Assembly (NCBI GenBank): GCA_964619955.1 | Contig: CAZUJF010000001.1 | Coordinates: 304,841-368,840, forward strand | Reading direction: 5' to 3' | DNA: 64,000 nucleotides | From: JACQFK01 sp964619955 | GTDB taxonomy: Bacteria; Planctomycetota; MHYJ01; JACPRB01 | Shown: piece by piece, positions 18,759-26,839 of the stretch | Layout: the number at the start of each line of letters is the position of its first letter | Numbering within the stretch: the stretch's first letter is position 1 | The notes under the pieces: generated by a model | Seen by the model: only the letters and a program-made list of their open reading frames with translations | Told to the model about the DNA's origin: nothing | The model's database searches: none | Position numbers and translations under genes: made by a program

Positions 18759-20489
18759 ATGCTTGCCCTTCTGCTCGCGGCGTGCCTGGGCGCGAATGCC
18801 GCGCCCCAGGACGATCCGATGGCCGCCCTGGTCGAAGTGCTCAAGATCTCCGATGACGAGGCGTTCCAGGTGGACGTCCTGCGGGGCATCCGGGACGGCC
18901 TCAAGGGGCGCCCCAGCGTCAAGATGCCCGCGGGTTGGACGGAGGTCCGCGGCAAGCTCTCCCAGAGCAAGAGTGCGGAGGTCCGGCAGCTCACCCAGCA
19001 GCTGTCCATCACGTTCGGCGACACGGCGGCGTTGTCTTCGCTGCGCACGGAACTCGCGGACACGAAGGCGGACCTCGCCGCACGCAAGGCCGCCCTGGAA
19101 GCCCTGCTGGGGGCGCGCGATGCGGAACTGCCCCCGGTCCTCAACAAGCTGCTGCAGGAGCCGCCGCTGCGCGCCGCCGCGCTGCGGGCGCTGGCGGGCT
19201 ACGAGCGCGCCGAGACGCCGGGCCTGATCCTCGAGCTGTACGCTTCGCTGGACGTCGCGGAGAAGCGCGACGCCGTCAACACGCTCGTCTCGCGCAAACC
19301 CTACGCGAAGACCCTGATCCAGGCGGTGCGCGAAAAGAAGATCGCCCGGACCGATCTGACGGCCGCCGCCATCCGCCAGCTGCGGGACCTGGGAGATCCC
19401 GAGTTCGACAAGTGGATCAACGAGGAGTGGGGGAGCGCCCGCAGCTCCCCCGAGGCGAAGCTCAAGGAGATCGCCGAGTGGAAGAAGTTCCTCTCCTCGC
19501 AGACCGGGGGCGACGCCCGGAAGGGCCGGGCGCTCTTCGCGAAGACCTGCCACCAGTGCCACACGTTGTTCGACACGGGCGGCAAGGTCGGCCCGGAGCT
19601 CACCGGAGCCAACCGCAACGACCTCGATTACCTGCTCTCCAACATCCTGGATCCGAGCGCGGTGATCGGGAAGGACTACCAGGCGGTCACGATCCGGCTC
19701 AAGAGCGACCGCGTCGTGACGGGTATCGTGAGGTCCGAGGACAAGAACTCCGTCACGCTCGCCACCGAGAACGACACGCTCGTCATCCCCGTCCCCGAGA
19801 TCGACGCGCGCAAGCTCAGCGAGATCTCGATGATGCCCGACGGGCTGCTCGCCAACCTTTCCAAGGACGACGCGAAGCACCTCGTGGCCTACCTCATGAG
19901 CCCGGTCCAGGTGGCGCTCCCCGAGGGCGTCGTGGAAATCTTCAACGGCCGGGATCTCACGGGCTGGGAGGGCGACGCCGCCGTCTGGAGCGTGGAGGAG
20001 GGCGAGATCGTCGGGAAGGGCGCCCTCAAGCACAACGCGTTCCTCTTCCACAAACAGGAGCTCTCCGACTTCCGTCTCCTCTTCGAGGTCAAGCTGAAGG
20101 ACGACGCGGGCAACAGCGGGGTGCAGTTCCGCAGCGTCCCGATCGCCGGCGGCGAGGCGAAGGGCTGCCAGGCGGACGCCGGCCCCGGCTGGTGGGGGAA
20201 GCTCTACGAGGAATCCGGACGCGGCCTGCTCTTCCCGCCGAAGGGGGCCGCCTTCGACGGCGGGAAGTTCGTCAAGAAGGGCGACTGGAACCTCTATGAG
20301 ATCGTGGCGGTCGGATCGAAGATCCGCACCGCGATCAACGGAAACCCCTGCACGGATCTTGACGACGAGAAGGTCGCCCGCAGCGGGCGCCTCGCGCTGC
20401 AGGTCCACAGCGGGGGCATGATGGACGTGCGCTTTCGGAAATTCCAGCTGGAGTTGAATCCCAAGTTCGAGCTCAAGACCGTCAAATAG
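18759..20489 (+). CDS. HEAT - cytochrome c - DUF1080 exported fusion protein
   Basis: 576 residues; ATG 18759 with GAAGGAG 6 nt upstream. Signal peptide MLALLLAACLGANAAPQ. Helical HEAT-like region to about residue 240, then a PVC cytochrome module (GRALFAKTCHQCHTLF with CHQCH; VGPELTGANRNDLDY; ISMMPDGL), and a C-terminal DUF1080 domain (VVEIFNGRDLTGWEGDAAVW, AGNSGVQFRS, DWNLYEIVAVGSKI, HSGGMMDVRFRKF). DUF1080 is a concanavalin-like domain reported in 3-keto-disaccharide hydrolases. Coupling of a heme domain to it suggests oxidation of a sugar to a 3-keto form followed by hydrolysis; that is inference. It pairs with the heme-less dehydrogenase upstream. Confidence 0.82.
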   Translation: MLALLLAACLGANAAPQDDPMAALVEVLKISDDEAFQVDVLRGIRDGLKGRPSVKMPAGWTEVRGKLSQSKSAEVRQLTQQLSITFGDTAALSSLRTELADTKADLAARKAALEALLGARDAELPPVLNKLLQEPPLRAAALRALAGYERAETPGLILELYASLDVAEKRDAVNTLVSRKPYAKTLIQAVREKKIARTDLTAAAIRQLRDLGDPEFDKWINEEWGSARSSPEAKLKEIAEWKKFLSSQTGGDARKGRALFAKTCHQCHTLFDTGGKVGPELTGANRNDLDYLLSNILDPSAVIGKDYQAVTIRLKSDRVVTGIVRSEDKNSVTLATENDTLVIPVPEIDARKLSEISMMPDGLLANLSKDDAKHLVAYLMSPVQVALPEGVVEIFNGRDLTGWEGDAAVWSVEEGEIVGKGALKHNAFLFHKQELSDFRLLFEVKLKDDAGNSGVQFRSVPIAGGEAKGCQADAGPGWWGKLYEESGRGLLFPPKGAAFDGGKFVKKGDWNLYEIVAVGSKIRTAINGNPCTDLDDEKVARSGRLALQVHSGGMMDVRFRKFQLELNPKFELKTVK

Positions 20490-20497
20490 GAGGCTTT

Positions 20498-21712
20498 GTG
20501 AAAACGCTTGCGGCCCTCGCGCTCCTGCTCCTGGTTCCGCCTGCCGAGGACGCGGTCCTCCGCGCGGGCTGGAAGAAGATCAGGGTCTCCGACAAGTTCT
20601 ACAGCGAAGGCGCCCATATCGGCGACTTCAACAAGGACGGCAAGCCCGACATCGTCGCGGGCCCGTACTGGGTGGAGGGGCCCGAGTTCACGAAGTCGCA
20701 CGAGTACTACACGCCGAAGGCGTTCGACCCCAACGGCTACTCCGACAACTTCTTCGCCTTCACGCACGACTACAACAAGGACGGCTGGACGGACATCCTG
20801 ATCTACGGGTTCCCTGGCAAGGACGCCTCCTGGTTCGAGAATCCGCAGGGCAAGGACGGGATGTGGAAGCGGACGAAGCTCTTCGACGTCGTGGACAACG
20901 AGTCGCCGTCCTTCGAGGACGTGACCGGCGACGGCGTCCCCGAGGTCCTCTGCTCGACGGGCGGCTTCCTCGGGTACATCACGATCGCCGACGGGAAATT
21001 CCACGCCATCACGCCGAAGTCGCACTACCAGAGGTTCACGCACGGCCTGGGCGTCGGGGACATCAACGGCGACGGCAAGAAGGACTACCTGGACAAGGAC
21101 GGCTGGTGGGAGCAGCCCAAGGATCTCGCCGGGGATCCGGTCTGGGTGCAGCACAAGGTGAAGTTCGGCAACGGCGGGGCGCAGATGTACGCCTACGACG
21201 TGGACGGCGACGGATTGAACGACGTGATCACGAGCATCGAGGCGCACAATCACGGGCTGTCCTGGTTCAAGCAGTCCAAGGACGGCGACGTGCGCAGCTT
21301 CAAGGAGCACGTCATCATCGGGAAGAAGGAAGAGGACAACCGCTACGGCCTGAAGATCACCCAGATGCATGCCATCGATCTGGTCGACATGGACGGCGAC
21401 GGGCTCAAGGACGTCGTCACGGGGAAACGCTTCTGGGCGCACGGCCCCAAGGGCGATGCGGATCCCGCCGCGCCCGCAGTGCTGTACTGGCTCAAGCTGG
21501 TCCGCGGCGCGTCCGGCGTGGATTTCGTCCCCTTCAAAATCGACGACGACTCCGGCGTCGGCGTGCAGGTGGTCGCGGGGGATCTCAACGGGGACAGCTA
21601 TCCCGACATCGTGGTCGGCAACAAGAAGGGGATCTTCGTCCACCTCGGAGAAGCGAAGAAGGTGTCCAAAGAGGAGTACGAGAAGCAGCTTCCGAAGGCG
21701 GTCGCAAAATAG
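20498..21712 (+). CDS. Exported FG-GAP/VCBS repeat protein
   Basis: 404 residues; GTG start at 20498 with AGGAGG 5 nt upstream, 8 nt after the previous stop. Signal peptide MKTLAALALLLLVPPAE. Seven or more FG-GAP/VCBS blades carry calcium-binding DxNxDG loops: DFNKDGKPDI, DYNKDGWTDI, DVTGDGVPEV, DINGDGKKDY, DVDGDGLNDV, DMDGDGLKDV and DLNGDSYPDI. It is a secreted beta-propeller, probably a binding partner rather than an enzyme. It completes the three-gene unit with the PVC dehydrogenase and HEAT-heme-DUF1080 genes, and is followed by a strong terminator. Confidence 0.82.
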   Translation: MKTLAALALLLLVPPAEDAVLRAGWKKIRVSDKFYSEGAHIGDFNKDGKPDIVAGPYWVEGPEFTKSHEYYTPKAFDPNGYSDNFFAFTHDYNKDGWTDILIYGFPGKDASWFENPQGKDGMWKRTKLFDVVDNESPSFEDVTGDGVPEVLCSTGGFLGYITIADGKFHAITPKSHYQRFTHGLGVGDINGDGKKDYLDKDGWWEQPKDLAGDPVWVQHKVKFGNGGAQMYAYDVDGDGLNDVITSIEAHNHGLSWFKQSKDGDVRSFKEHVIIGKKEEDNRYGLKITQMHAIDLVDMDGDGLKDVVTGKRFWAHGPKGDADPAAPAVLYWLKLVRGASGVDFVPFKIDDDSGVGVQVVAGDLNGDSYPDIVVGNKKGIFVHLGEAKKVSKEEYEKQLPKAVAK

Positions 21713-21727
21713 GCCTGAAGAAGAACC

Positions 21728-21770
21728 GAAGCCCCGCGGGCCGGGAACGGGCCGCGGGGCTTCTTGTTTT
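21728..21770 (+). terminator. Rho-independent terminator after the PVC/DUF1080/FG-GAP operon
   Basis: Perfect 12-bp stem GAAGCCCCGCGG (21728-21739) with CCGCGGGGCTTC (21752-21763), a 12-nt loop, then TTGTTTT. It lies 16 nt after the FG-GAP stop and closes the 16368-21712 operon before the LamG gene. Confidence 0.85.
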
Positions 21771-21790
21771 CGGTAAGATAGACCCGGAAC

Positions 21791-23116
21791 ATGGGAAAGC
21801 CGATCGTCTACTGCGACACCTGCGGGTTGAGCCTTCGGGAGGAGGCGTTCACCCGCGGCAAGGCCGTCACGATCAACAACCGGAATTTCTGCGAGGCCTG
21901 CAAGCCCGAGGATGCACCGCCGCCCTCGCAGCGCCAGTCCAGCTCGCGGATCCCGGCCATCCAGAACACCCCGAAGCGGGGAACGCCTGCGGTTCCGGGG
22001 TCGGTGCAGCGGTCTTCGTCCTCGAGGATCGCGCTGCCTTCGAACGTGACGCCGAGGCGGGGGACTCCGGTGGCGGCAGCTCGCAGCGTCCCGCCCTGGC
22101 TTTGGCTCGCGGGGGGGGCGATCCTGATCCTCGCTACGGCGGCGCTGCTCTGGGGCGGGAAGGAAGTCCCTCCGCCGAAGGCCCCGCCGACGGCAGCGCC
22201 GCCAGCAGCGCTGATCAAGCCTCCGATCAAGGAGGAACCGGCGCTTCCGCCGCCTGAAATCGACCGGCGCGGACAGCAGGCGCGCTTCGTCGCGGACATC
22301 GGCAACGTCATTGCGGAAACCCGCCACATCCTGCGGCGTCGCGAGGAGCTCCTCGGGATGATCGCGGCGGCGGAGAAGGCGGCCGGGGGCCCATCGCCGG
22401 AAACCACGGCGCTGCGGCAGAAGCTGCAACGCCGACTGAACGAGGCCACCTTGCAAAACGGCCTCGTGGGACATTGGAGACTCGATGAGAAGGCCGGAAA
22501 CAGTGCCGCCGACGCGGGTCCTGAGGGAGCTGCGGGCGTCGTCCATGGCCCCGCCGTCTGGGTCCAGGGGCGGCATGGAAACGCGCTCGCGATGGACGGA
22601 TCCACGTACGTCGAAATCCCGGCGAAAGGCGCGCTGTCCATCGTCCAGCGGGGTTCGTACAGCCTGTCCGCCTGGTATAAGCCCGCGCTGGTTCCTCCGG
22701 GCAAGGGTGACGCGAACGATGCCTATCACGGAATCCTCATCCGCTCCGGTTTTCATCTGGGCCTCAGCTACGACTCCCGCGGCGGTTTCTCGACCACGGA
22801 TTACGTCGAAGGGGACCAGTGCTACGGGACGCAGGCTCCGCCCATGACGCCGGCGCGCTACTACCACGTCCTGGTGACGGTGGCCCGGGACCGCCGCGAA
22901 CAGGTGCTCTACATCGACGGCAAACGCCAGGATCAGAAACCCGTGGCGGGCTCCACCGGCAAGGATTACGGCCAGACCCCCTGGCGCATCGGCGTCGCGC
23001 AGCCGGAGCAATCGAAATGGGCCTGGTACAGCCGGGGCTGCGTCGACGACGTCCGCATCTACGAACGGGTCCTGACGGAGGCGGAGGCGACGCTGCTCTT
23101 CGAGGCCGCGCCCTAA
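21791..23116 (+). CDS. Membrane-anchored LamG-domain protein with N-terminal zinc ribbon
   Basis: 441 residues. Residues 1-40 form a small four-Cys zinc site (YCDTCGLSL and FCEACK: Cys8, 11, 34, 37), cytoplasmic. A basic Ser/Pro-rich linker leads to one membrane segment (WLWLAGGAILILATAALLW, near 100), then a Pro-rich stretch, a short coiled coil (ETRHILRRREELLGMIAAAEK) and a C-terminal LamG/concanavalin domain (NGLVGHWRLDEKAGNSAAD, YVEIPAKGALSI, RGCVDDVRIYERVLTEAEA). This zinc ribbon-TM-LamG layout is typical of planctomycetes, with the LamG part outside. Start ATG 21791 lacks a strong Shine-Dalgarno. The stop overlaps the convergent deacetylase by 4 nt. Confidence 0.78.
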   Translation: MGKPIVYCDTCGLSLREEAFTRGKAVTINNRNFCEACKPEDAPPPSQRQSSSRIPAIQNTPKRGTPAVPGSVQRSSSSRIALPSNVTPRRGTPVAAARSVPPWLWLAGGAILILATAALLWGGKEVPPPKAPPTAAPPAALIKPPIKEEPALPPPEIDRRGQQARFVADIGNVIAETRHILRRREELLGMIAAAEKAAGGPSPETTALRQKLQRRLNEATLQNGLVGHWRLDEKAGNSAADAGPEGAAGVVHGPAVWVQGRHGNALAMDGSTYVEIPAKGALSIVQRGSYSLSAWYKPALVPPGKGDANDAYHGILIRSGFHLGLSYDSRGGFSTTDYVEGDQCYGTQAPPMTPARYYHVLVTVARDRREQVLYIDGKRQDQKPVAGSTGKDYGQTPWRIGVAQPEQSKWAWYSRGCVDDVRIYERVLTEAEATLLFEAAP

Positions 23117-23940
23117 CGCAGATCCGCGTAGCTGATCAGGCGGATCTTGCGCCTGGCGATCACGGCCTGCACGGCCGGGCTGGTCAGCGCTTTCAGCACC
23201 CCCGCGCGATCCTCGGCGACGTTCGTGTAGCCGATATGTCCGAGCGCACGCATTTCCGCGCCGTCGACGGCGGGGTGCTCGACGAGGATCCAGTCGCCGG
23301 GCTCCAGCTTCTCCAGGATCGCGACGAGGTCCTGCTCCTTCTGTTCGCCGCTCTTCTTCGCGCCGCCGAAACCCTTCACGCCCTTCAGGCCCTTGGCCTC
23401 GAAACGGATTCCGAATTCGGTGCAGAGCTTCTCGGTGATGGCGCGGATCTCGGGCGTGGCCGCCGCGGCTCCCATGTGGGCCGAGGCGTGCGAAATCCGG
23501 GGCAGATGACGCTTCGCCGTCTCGATCTGCGCCCGGAGCTCCCGTTCGATCTCCGCCGGCGACGGCGGGGCGTCGAGCAGTCCGGTGGCGGGAGGGAAGT
23601 CCTTGCGCTGCCGGACCATGGGGTAGAAGTAGCCGTCCTTGTCGGCCAGGGACGGCGCATGGGTCAGGGGCCCCCATTTGGCGTTCTCCCATTCGCTCGT
23701 GAGACAGAGATGGATGCCGACGTCGATGTCCGGACGGGCTTTCAACAGCCGGACCGCATCGGGGAACCAGGGCCCCGGGACGATGACCTCCACGGAACGC
23801 GCGATGCCGCCGGTGACGCTCTGCAGGCAGCCCTCGTTGACCGCCTGGGCGGCGCCCATGTCGTCGGAGCGCACGAGGAGCCGGATCTCAGGCGCAGGAG
23901 GATCCTGCAGGAGCAGCAGGGCGAGCAGCGTCTTCAGCAT
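23113..23940 (-). CDS. YdjC/ChbG-like carbohydrate deacetylase, exported
   Basis: 275 residues with a short signal peptide (MLKTLLALLLLQDPPAP). YdjC/ChbG family: the metal-binding pair RSDDMGAAQAVNEG (Asp26, Asp27), VGIHLCLTSEW, and ISHASAHMGAAAATPEI with the histidines that complete the site; the C-terminal half holds IRFEAKGLK and EPGDWILVEHPAVDG. ChbG removes an acetyl group from chito-oligosaccharides in the cytosol; this one is predicted outside the membrane, so its substrate may be a cell-wall or environmental sugar. It precedes an unrelated lipoprotein gene on the same strand by 36 nt. Confidence 0.82.
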   Translation of the reverse strand: MLKTLLALLLLQDPPAPEIRLLVRSDDMGAAQAVNEGCLQSVTGGIARSVEVIVPGPWFPDAVRLLKARPDIDVGIHLCLTSEWENAKWGPLTHAPSLADKDGYFYPMVRQRKDFPPATGLLDAPPSPAEIERELRAQIETAKRHLPRISHASAHMGAAAATPEIRAITEKLCTEFGIRFEAKGLKGVKGFGGAKKSGEQKEQDLVAILEKLEPGDWILVEHPAVDGAEMRALGHIGYTNVAEDRAGVLKALTSPAVQAVIARRKIRLISYADLR

Positions 23941-23976
23941 GAACCCTCATCGGTCCGGAAGCGCCCCAGGTAACGC

Positions 23977-24795
23977 TCAGCGGGGGAAATCCCGCCGATA
24001 GCGCGCGAGCAGCACGTCGACGTCGTTCTCCTGGAAATACATGCGCCCCCGAGCCTGCTTGCGTTCGCCGGGGTTCAGGCCCCCCAGGCGGAAGTCGCTG
24101 TGCACGCAGGTGATGACGCCCTGGAAGAGTTCCTGATACGGCTCCCACGCCGTCGCGAAAAGCCAGCGGTCATCCGCCGATACGCAGCCGATCAGGCCGT
24201 TCGAGGGCACATCGGGGCTGTAGGGCCGCGGATTGACGTCCGCCCGGTCGATGCCCGGCGGGACGTAGACCTGACCCGGCACATAGCGCGCCGTCTCCTC
24301 GTGCCGCGTGCGGTCCAGGAAGACCCGGCGGCCGTCGACGAAGATGAAGGATCGCCGGACGTAGTCGAGCTTGCCCAGCCCCGTGAACGCGCCGACGCGG
24401 ATGCAGGGCTGGACCCAGACGGCGTCCACGTACTCGGCACCCCGATTGACGGCGCTCACCTCGAAGCGGATCTCGCCGGGGGCCGCGCGGATGAGGTGCT
24501 CGACCTCCACGCCGCCGTCCACCCGGCAGCGAAGCCGCAGTTCGCGGCCGTCCGGCGAGGCCGAGACAAGCTCCGTCTTGTGGGGAATGACGGTGTCCTT
24601 CCAGTCGCGCGCCGTGGAACCCGAACGGCAGTAGGCCTCCAGGTAGAGCGTCTCCATGAAGCCGCCCGGGAACCCGCCCTCGACGCGGAGCATGTTCTTC
24701 GCCCAGGAGAGGCGCAGTTCGGGGGCGAGCCGGGGGGCGGGCGCGAGGGAGCAGGAGGCGGACAGGAAGAGCGGCAGGAGGGCGCTTCGTCTCAT
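23977..24795 (-). CDS. Lipoprotein of unknown function, beta-rich
   Basis: 272 residues. The signal ends in SASC, a lipobox-like site (Cys15), so it is probably lipid-anchored. The mature part is strand-rich, with aldose-epimerase-like features (FMETLYLEAYCRSGSTARDWK, VEVEHLIRAAPGEIRFEVS, SNGLIGCVSADDRWLFATAW and TCVHSDFRLGGLNPGERK), but I cannot place it in a named family. It begins 7 nt after the heptosyltransferase stop and may be transcribed with the LPS genes upstream, or from its own promoter. Its role is not assigned. Confidence 0.6.
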   Translation of the reverse strand: MRRSALLPLFLSASCSLAPAPRLAPELRLSWAKNMLRVEGGFPGGFMETLYLEAYCRSGSTARDWKDTVIPHKTELVSASPDGRELRLRCRVDGGVEVEHLIRAAPGEIRFEVSAVNRGAEYVDAVWVQPCIRVGAFTGLGKLDYVRRSFIFVDGRRVFLDRTRHEETARYVPGQVYVPPGIDRADVNPRPYSPDVPSNGLIGCVSADDRWLFATAWEPYQELFQGVITCVHSDFRLGGLNPGERKQARGRMYFQENDVDVLLARYRRDFPR

Positions 24796-24802
24796 GACTA
24801 CC

Positions 24803-25852
24803 CTACGCGCGGGGCGCTTCGTCGAGGAGTTCGCGCACGGCGGCGAAGGCGTCGTCGACGCTGATGTCGTCCATCGAGCCGGCGCCGGGTTCCCCCTTGC
24901 GGACGATGCGATGGCGCGGATTCCAGGGCCCGTAGGTGCGCGGGTCCTTGGGACCGAAGAGGGCCACGCTCGGGGTGGACACCGCGCTCGATAGGTGCAG
25001 CGGGCCCGAGTCGCAGCCGACGAAGAGCTTCGCGCTCCGGATGAGTTCCGCGAGATCCAGGATCGAACGGGTTTCCAGGGCGAGGACGGCGCGTCCGCCG
25101 CTGCGGCCGACGATGTCCTCGGCCAGCGGGCGTTCGCCGGGCCCCCAGGTGACGACGGGTTTCAGCGGCGTCTCCCGTCCGATGCGTTCGGCGAGGGCGG
25201 CGAAGCGTTCCGGCTTCCAGCGTTTCATAGAGCCGAAATCGCTGGTCCCCGGATGGATCGTGGCATAGGGACCGACCTTGGCGGCGTCGAGGAAGGCGTC
25301 CACGCGGCCCCGGCTGTCGCGCGTGGGGGGGAGCCGGTAGGAGGCGCCCGACACGGGGACGCCGAGATGCGCCGCCATGGCGAGGAACTTCTCGACGCGG
25401 TTGACCTTCTCGGTGGCGCCGGGAGGGAAGACGTGCTCGGTGCTGAAGCGCCAGTTGTGCTCCTTGCAGTGACCGCGGGCGAAGCCCACGCGGCGCCGCG
25501 CCCCGCTGAGCACGGCGTGCAGCGCGCCCTTGAGATTGCCCTGGAGATCCAGGGCGATCTGGTAGCGTTCGCGGCGGATCTCGCGGAAGAGCTCCACGAA
25601 TTCCGATCCGGCCGTCCACCAGTTGGCGGGCTGATGCGCCATGCGGCCCCAGCGTTTCCGGCGGTACAGATGCACCCGGTCGATCGAGGGGTGCCGGGAG
25701 ATGAGATCGTGCGCGCGGTCCTCGACGACGTAGCCCAGGAAGGCCCCGGGCAGGCCGCGGCGCAGCGCCTCCACGGCCGGAAGGGTGTTGATCACGTCGC
25801 CCACGGCGCTGAGCCGGACGAAGAGGATGCGGGGTTCGGAGTGCGGCGTCAG
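24803..25852 (-). CDS. LPS heptosyltransferase-like glycosyltransferase family 9, CTG start
   Basis: 349 residues. GT9 features: RILFVRLSAVGDVINTLPA at the N-terminus, ALDLQGNLKG, GPYATIHPGTSDFGSMKRW, VVTWGPGERP, and the donor-binding block LFVGCDSGPLHLSSAVSTP, GPKDPRTYGPW. The reading frame has no ATG, GTG or TTG near the family N-terminus; a CTG at 25852 lies 5 nt after GGAGG and overlaps the upstream stop (CTGA), so CTG is the likely start. The gene follows the Kdo hydroxylase directly, and the pair probably acts on the LPS inner core, transferring a heptose or similar sugar in the cytosol. Confidence 0.85.
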   Translation of the reverse strand: MTPHSEPRILFVRLSAVGDVINTLPAVEALRRGLPGAFLGYVVEDRAHDLISRHPSIDRVHLYRRKRWGRMAHQPANWWTAGSEFVELFREIRRERYQIALDLQGNLKGALHAVLSGARRRVGFARGHCKEHNWRFSTEHVFPPGATEKVNRVEKFLAMAAHLGVPVSGASYRLPPTRDSRGRVDAFLDAAKVGPYATIHPGTSDFGSMKRWKPERFAALAERIGRETPLKPVVTWGPGERPLAEDIVGRSGGRAVLALETRSILDLAELIRSAKLFVGCDSGPLHLSSAVSTPSVALFGPKDPRTYGPWNPRHRIVRKGEPGAGSMDDISVDDAFAAVRELLDEAPRA

Positions 25853-26748
25853 GCCGTCCTCCCTCGGAGGATGTTGATCGGCGCCGTGGCCGGCAGCCGG
25901 AAACTGGAGAGACGGATGACGAACGTGTCGATGAAGGCGAAGCGCCCTTCGATGCACGCGTGGCTGACGCGGTCCGTGAAGACCATCCAGGCCGAGAAGG
26001 GTTTGAAGCGGAATTCGCGGTGGCCCTCCTTCAGCGTCTGGAATGAGGGCGTGTCCTTCATGTAGTTGTGGAAGCGCCGCATGGCCCGGTCGTAGGGCGA
26101 AGAGTCGAGGAGCCGCGCGGGCGGGACCACGGCGCCGAGCACGCGGGAGGCCGCGCTGCGCAGTTTGTCCAGCGGCCCTTCGTGCAGATCCCCCGCGGGC
26201 AGCAGTCCCGCCTCGCGTCCGAAGCGGCCCAGGAGATCGCTGAACGGCCCCTTGGATACCCAGACCCGGTCCTCGCTGGGATTGACGTTGACGAAAAAGC
26301 GCAGGATGCCGTCCCCGTGGGTGGCCCCGTAGGCGCCGGCGTCCACGTGCACGCGTTCGTTGGAGGCATGGGCGGAGAGGTTGCGCCCCTGTTCCTGAAG
26401 AGGGCGGAAGCTCGCGGTGCCCACCAGCCAGTCCCGGGTGAGGGGGGCGATGTGCCTGCGGAGGAAGTCCTGCACGCGGGCGTTCTGCTGTTTCAAGAGG
26501 CGCTGGGCACGCTCGACGTCCTCGCGGGGCCCGCGGATGCCGTAGATGCGGTCGGCCTCCGGGTGGTAGCTGATGTTCTTGGAGGAGAGCAGCCTGGGCA
26601 TCTGCTCGCGGAGGAACTGCAGGTCCTCGGGCGACGGCAGTTCCAGGGGGCATTCGGGGAACTGCACGATGTTGCCCTGCTCGAGGGCGTCGGAGAGGTC
26701 GGTGGGGCCCGCCGCCGCGAGTTGCTCCCGGGTGTAGGTCACCAGCAT
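25849..26748 (-). CDS. Kdo hydroxylase (KdoO) family Fe(II)/2-oxoglutarate dioxygenase
   Basis: 299 residues from ATG 26748. The frame extends to 26826, but that piece uses ATA, AGA, CAA and AAT codons unlike its neighbours, so I read it as promoter DNA. Matches the Kdo_hydroxy family: FPECPLELPSPEDLQFL, LLSSKNISYHPEADRIYGIRG, LSAHASNERVHVDAGAYG with the HxD iron motif (His134, Asp136), GILRFFVNVNPSEDRVW, and a C-terminal HHxH-type region (HACIEGRFAFIDTFVI). Such enzymes hydroxylate Kdo at C3 to give Ko in lipid A-core. Its neighbours are GT9 and WaaE-like transferases, consistent with LPS core modification. This is evidence that the organism makes Kdo-containing LPS. Confidence 0.83.
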   Translation of the reverse strand: MLVTYTREQLAAAGPTDLSDALEQGNIVQFPECPLELPSPEDLQFLREQMPRLLSSKNISYHPEADRIYGIRGPREDVERAQRLLKQQNARVQDFLRRHIAPLTRDWLVGTASFRPLQEQGRNLSAHASNERVHVDAGAYGATHGDGILRFFVNVNPSEDRVWVSKGPFSDLLGRFGREAGLLPAGDLHEGPLDKLRSAASRVLGAVVPPARLLDSSPYDRAMRRFHNYMKDTPSFQTLKEGHREFRFKPFSAWMVFTDRVSHACIEGRFAFIDTFVIRLSSFRLPATAPINILRGRTA

Positions 26749-26839
26749 TTCATTGATATTATCGGCCGGCACGGGCGAATCAAGCGGTGCTTTCAGGCAT
26801 TGATTTGCCGATCTCTTTATGGGCATTTAGCGCAACACC
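26749..26839. promoter_or_regulatory. Divergent AT-rich promoter region of the LPS-core locus
   Basis: About 90 bases, markedly poorer in GC than the genes on either side, between the Kdo hydroxylase (minus) and the WaaE-like glycosyltransferase (plus). Contains AT-rich boxes such as TTGATATTAT and CTCTTTATG, but no single -35/-10 pair is convincing. It must drive both arms of the locus. Confidence 0.5.

Noticed and set aside
26749..26826. N-terminal 26 residues of the Kdo hydroxylase from ATG 26826
   Set aside because: The codons (ATA, AGA, CAA, AAT) are unlike the GC-rich neighbours and the region is AT-rich promoter DNA; ATG 26748 is preferred.
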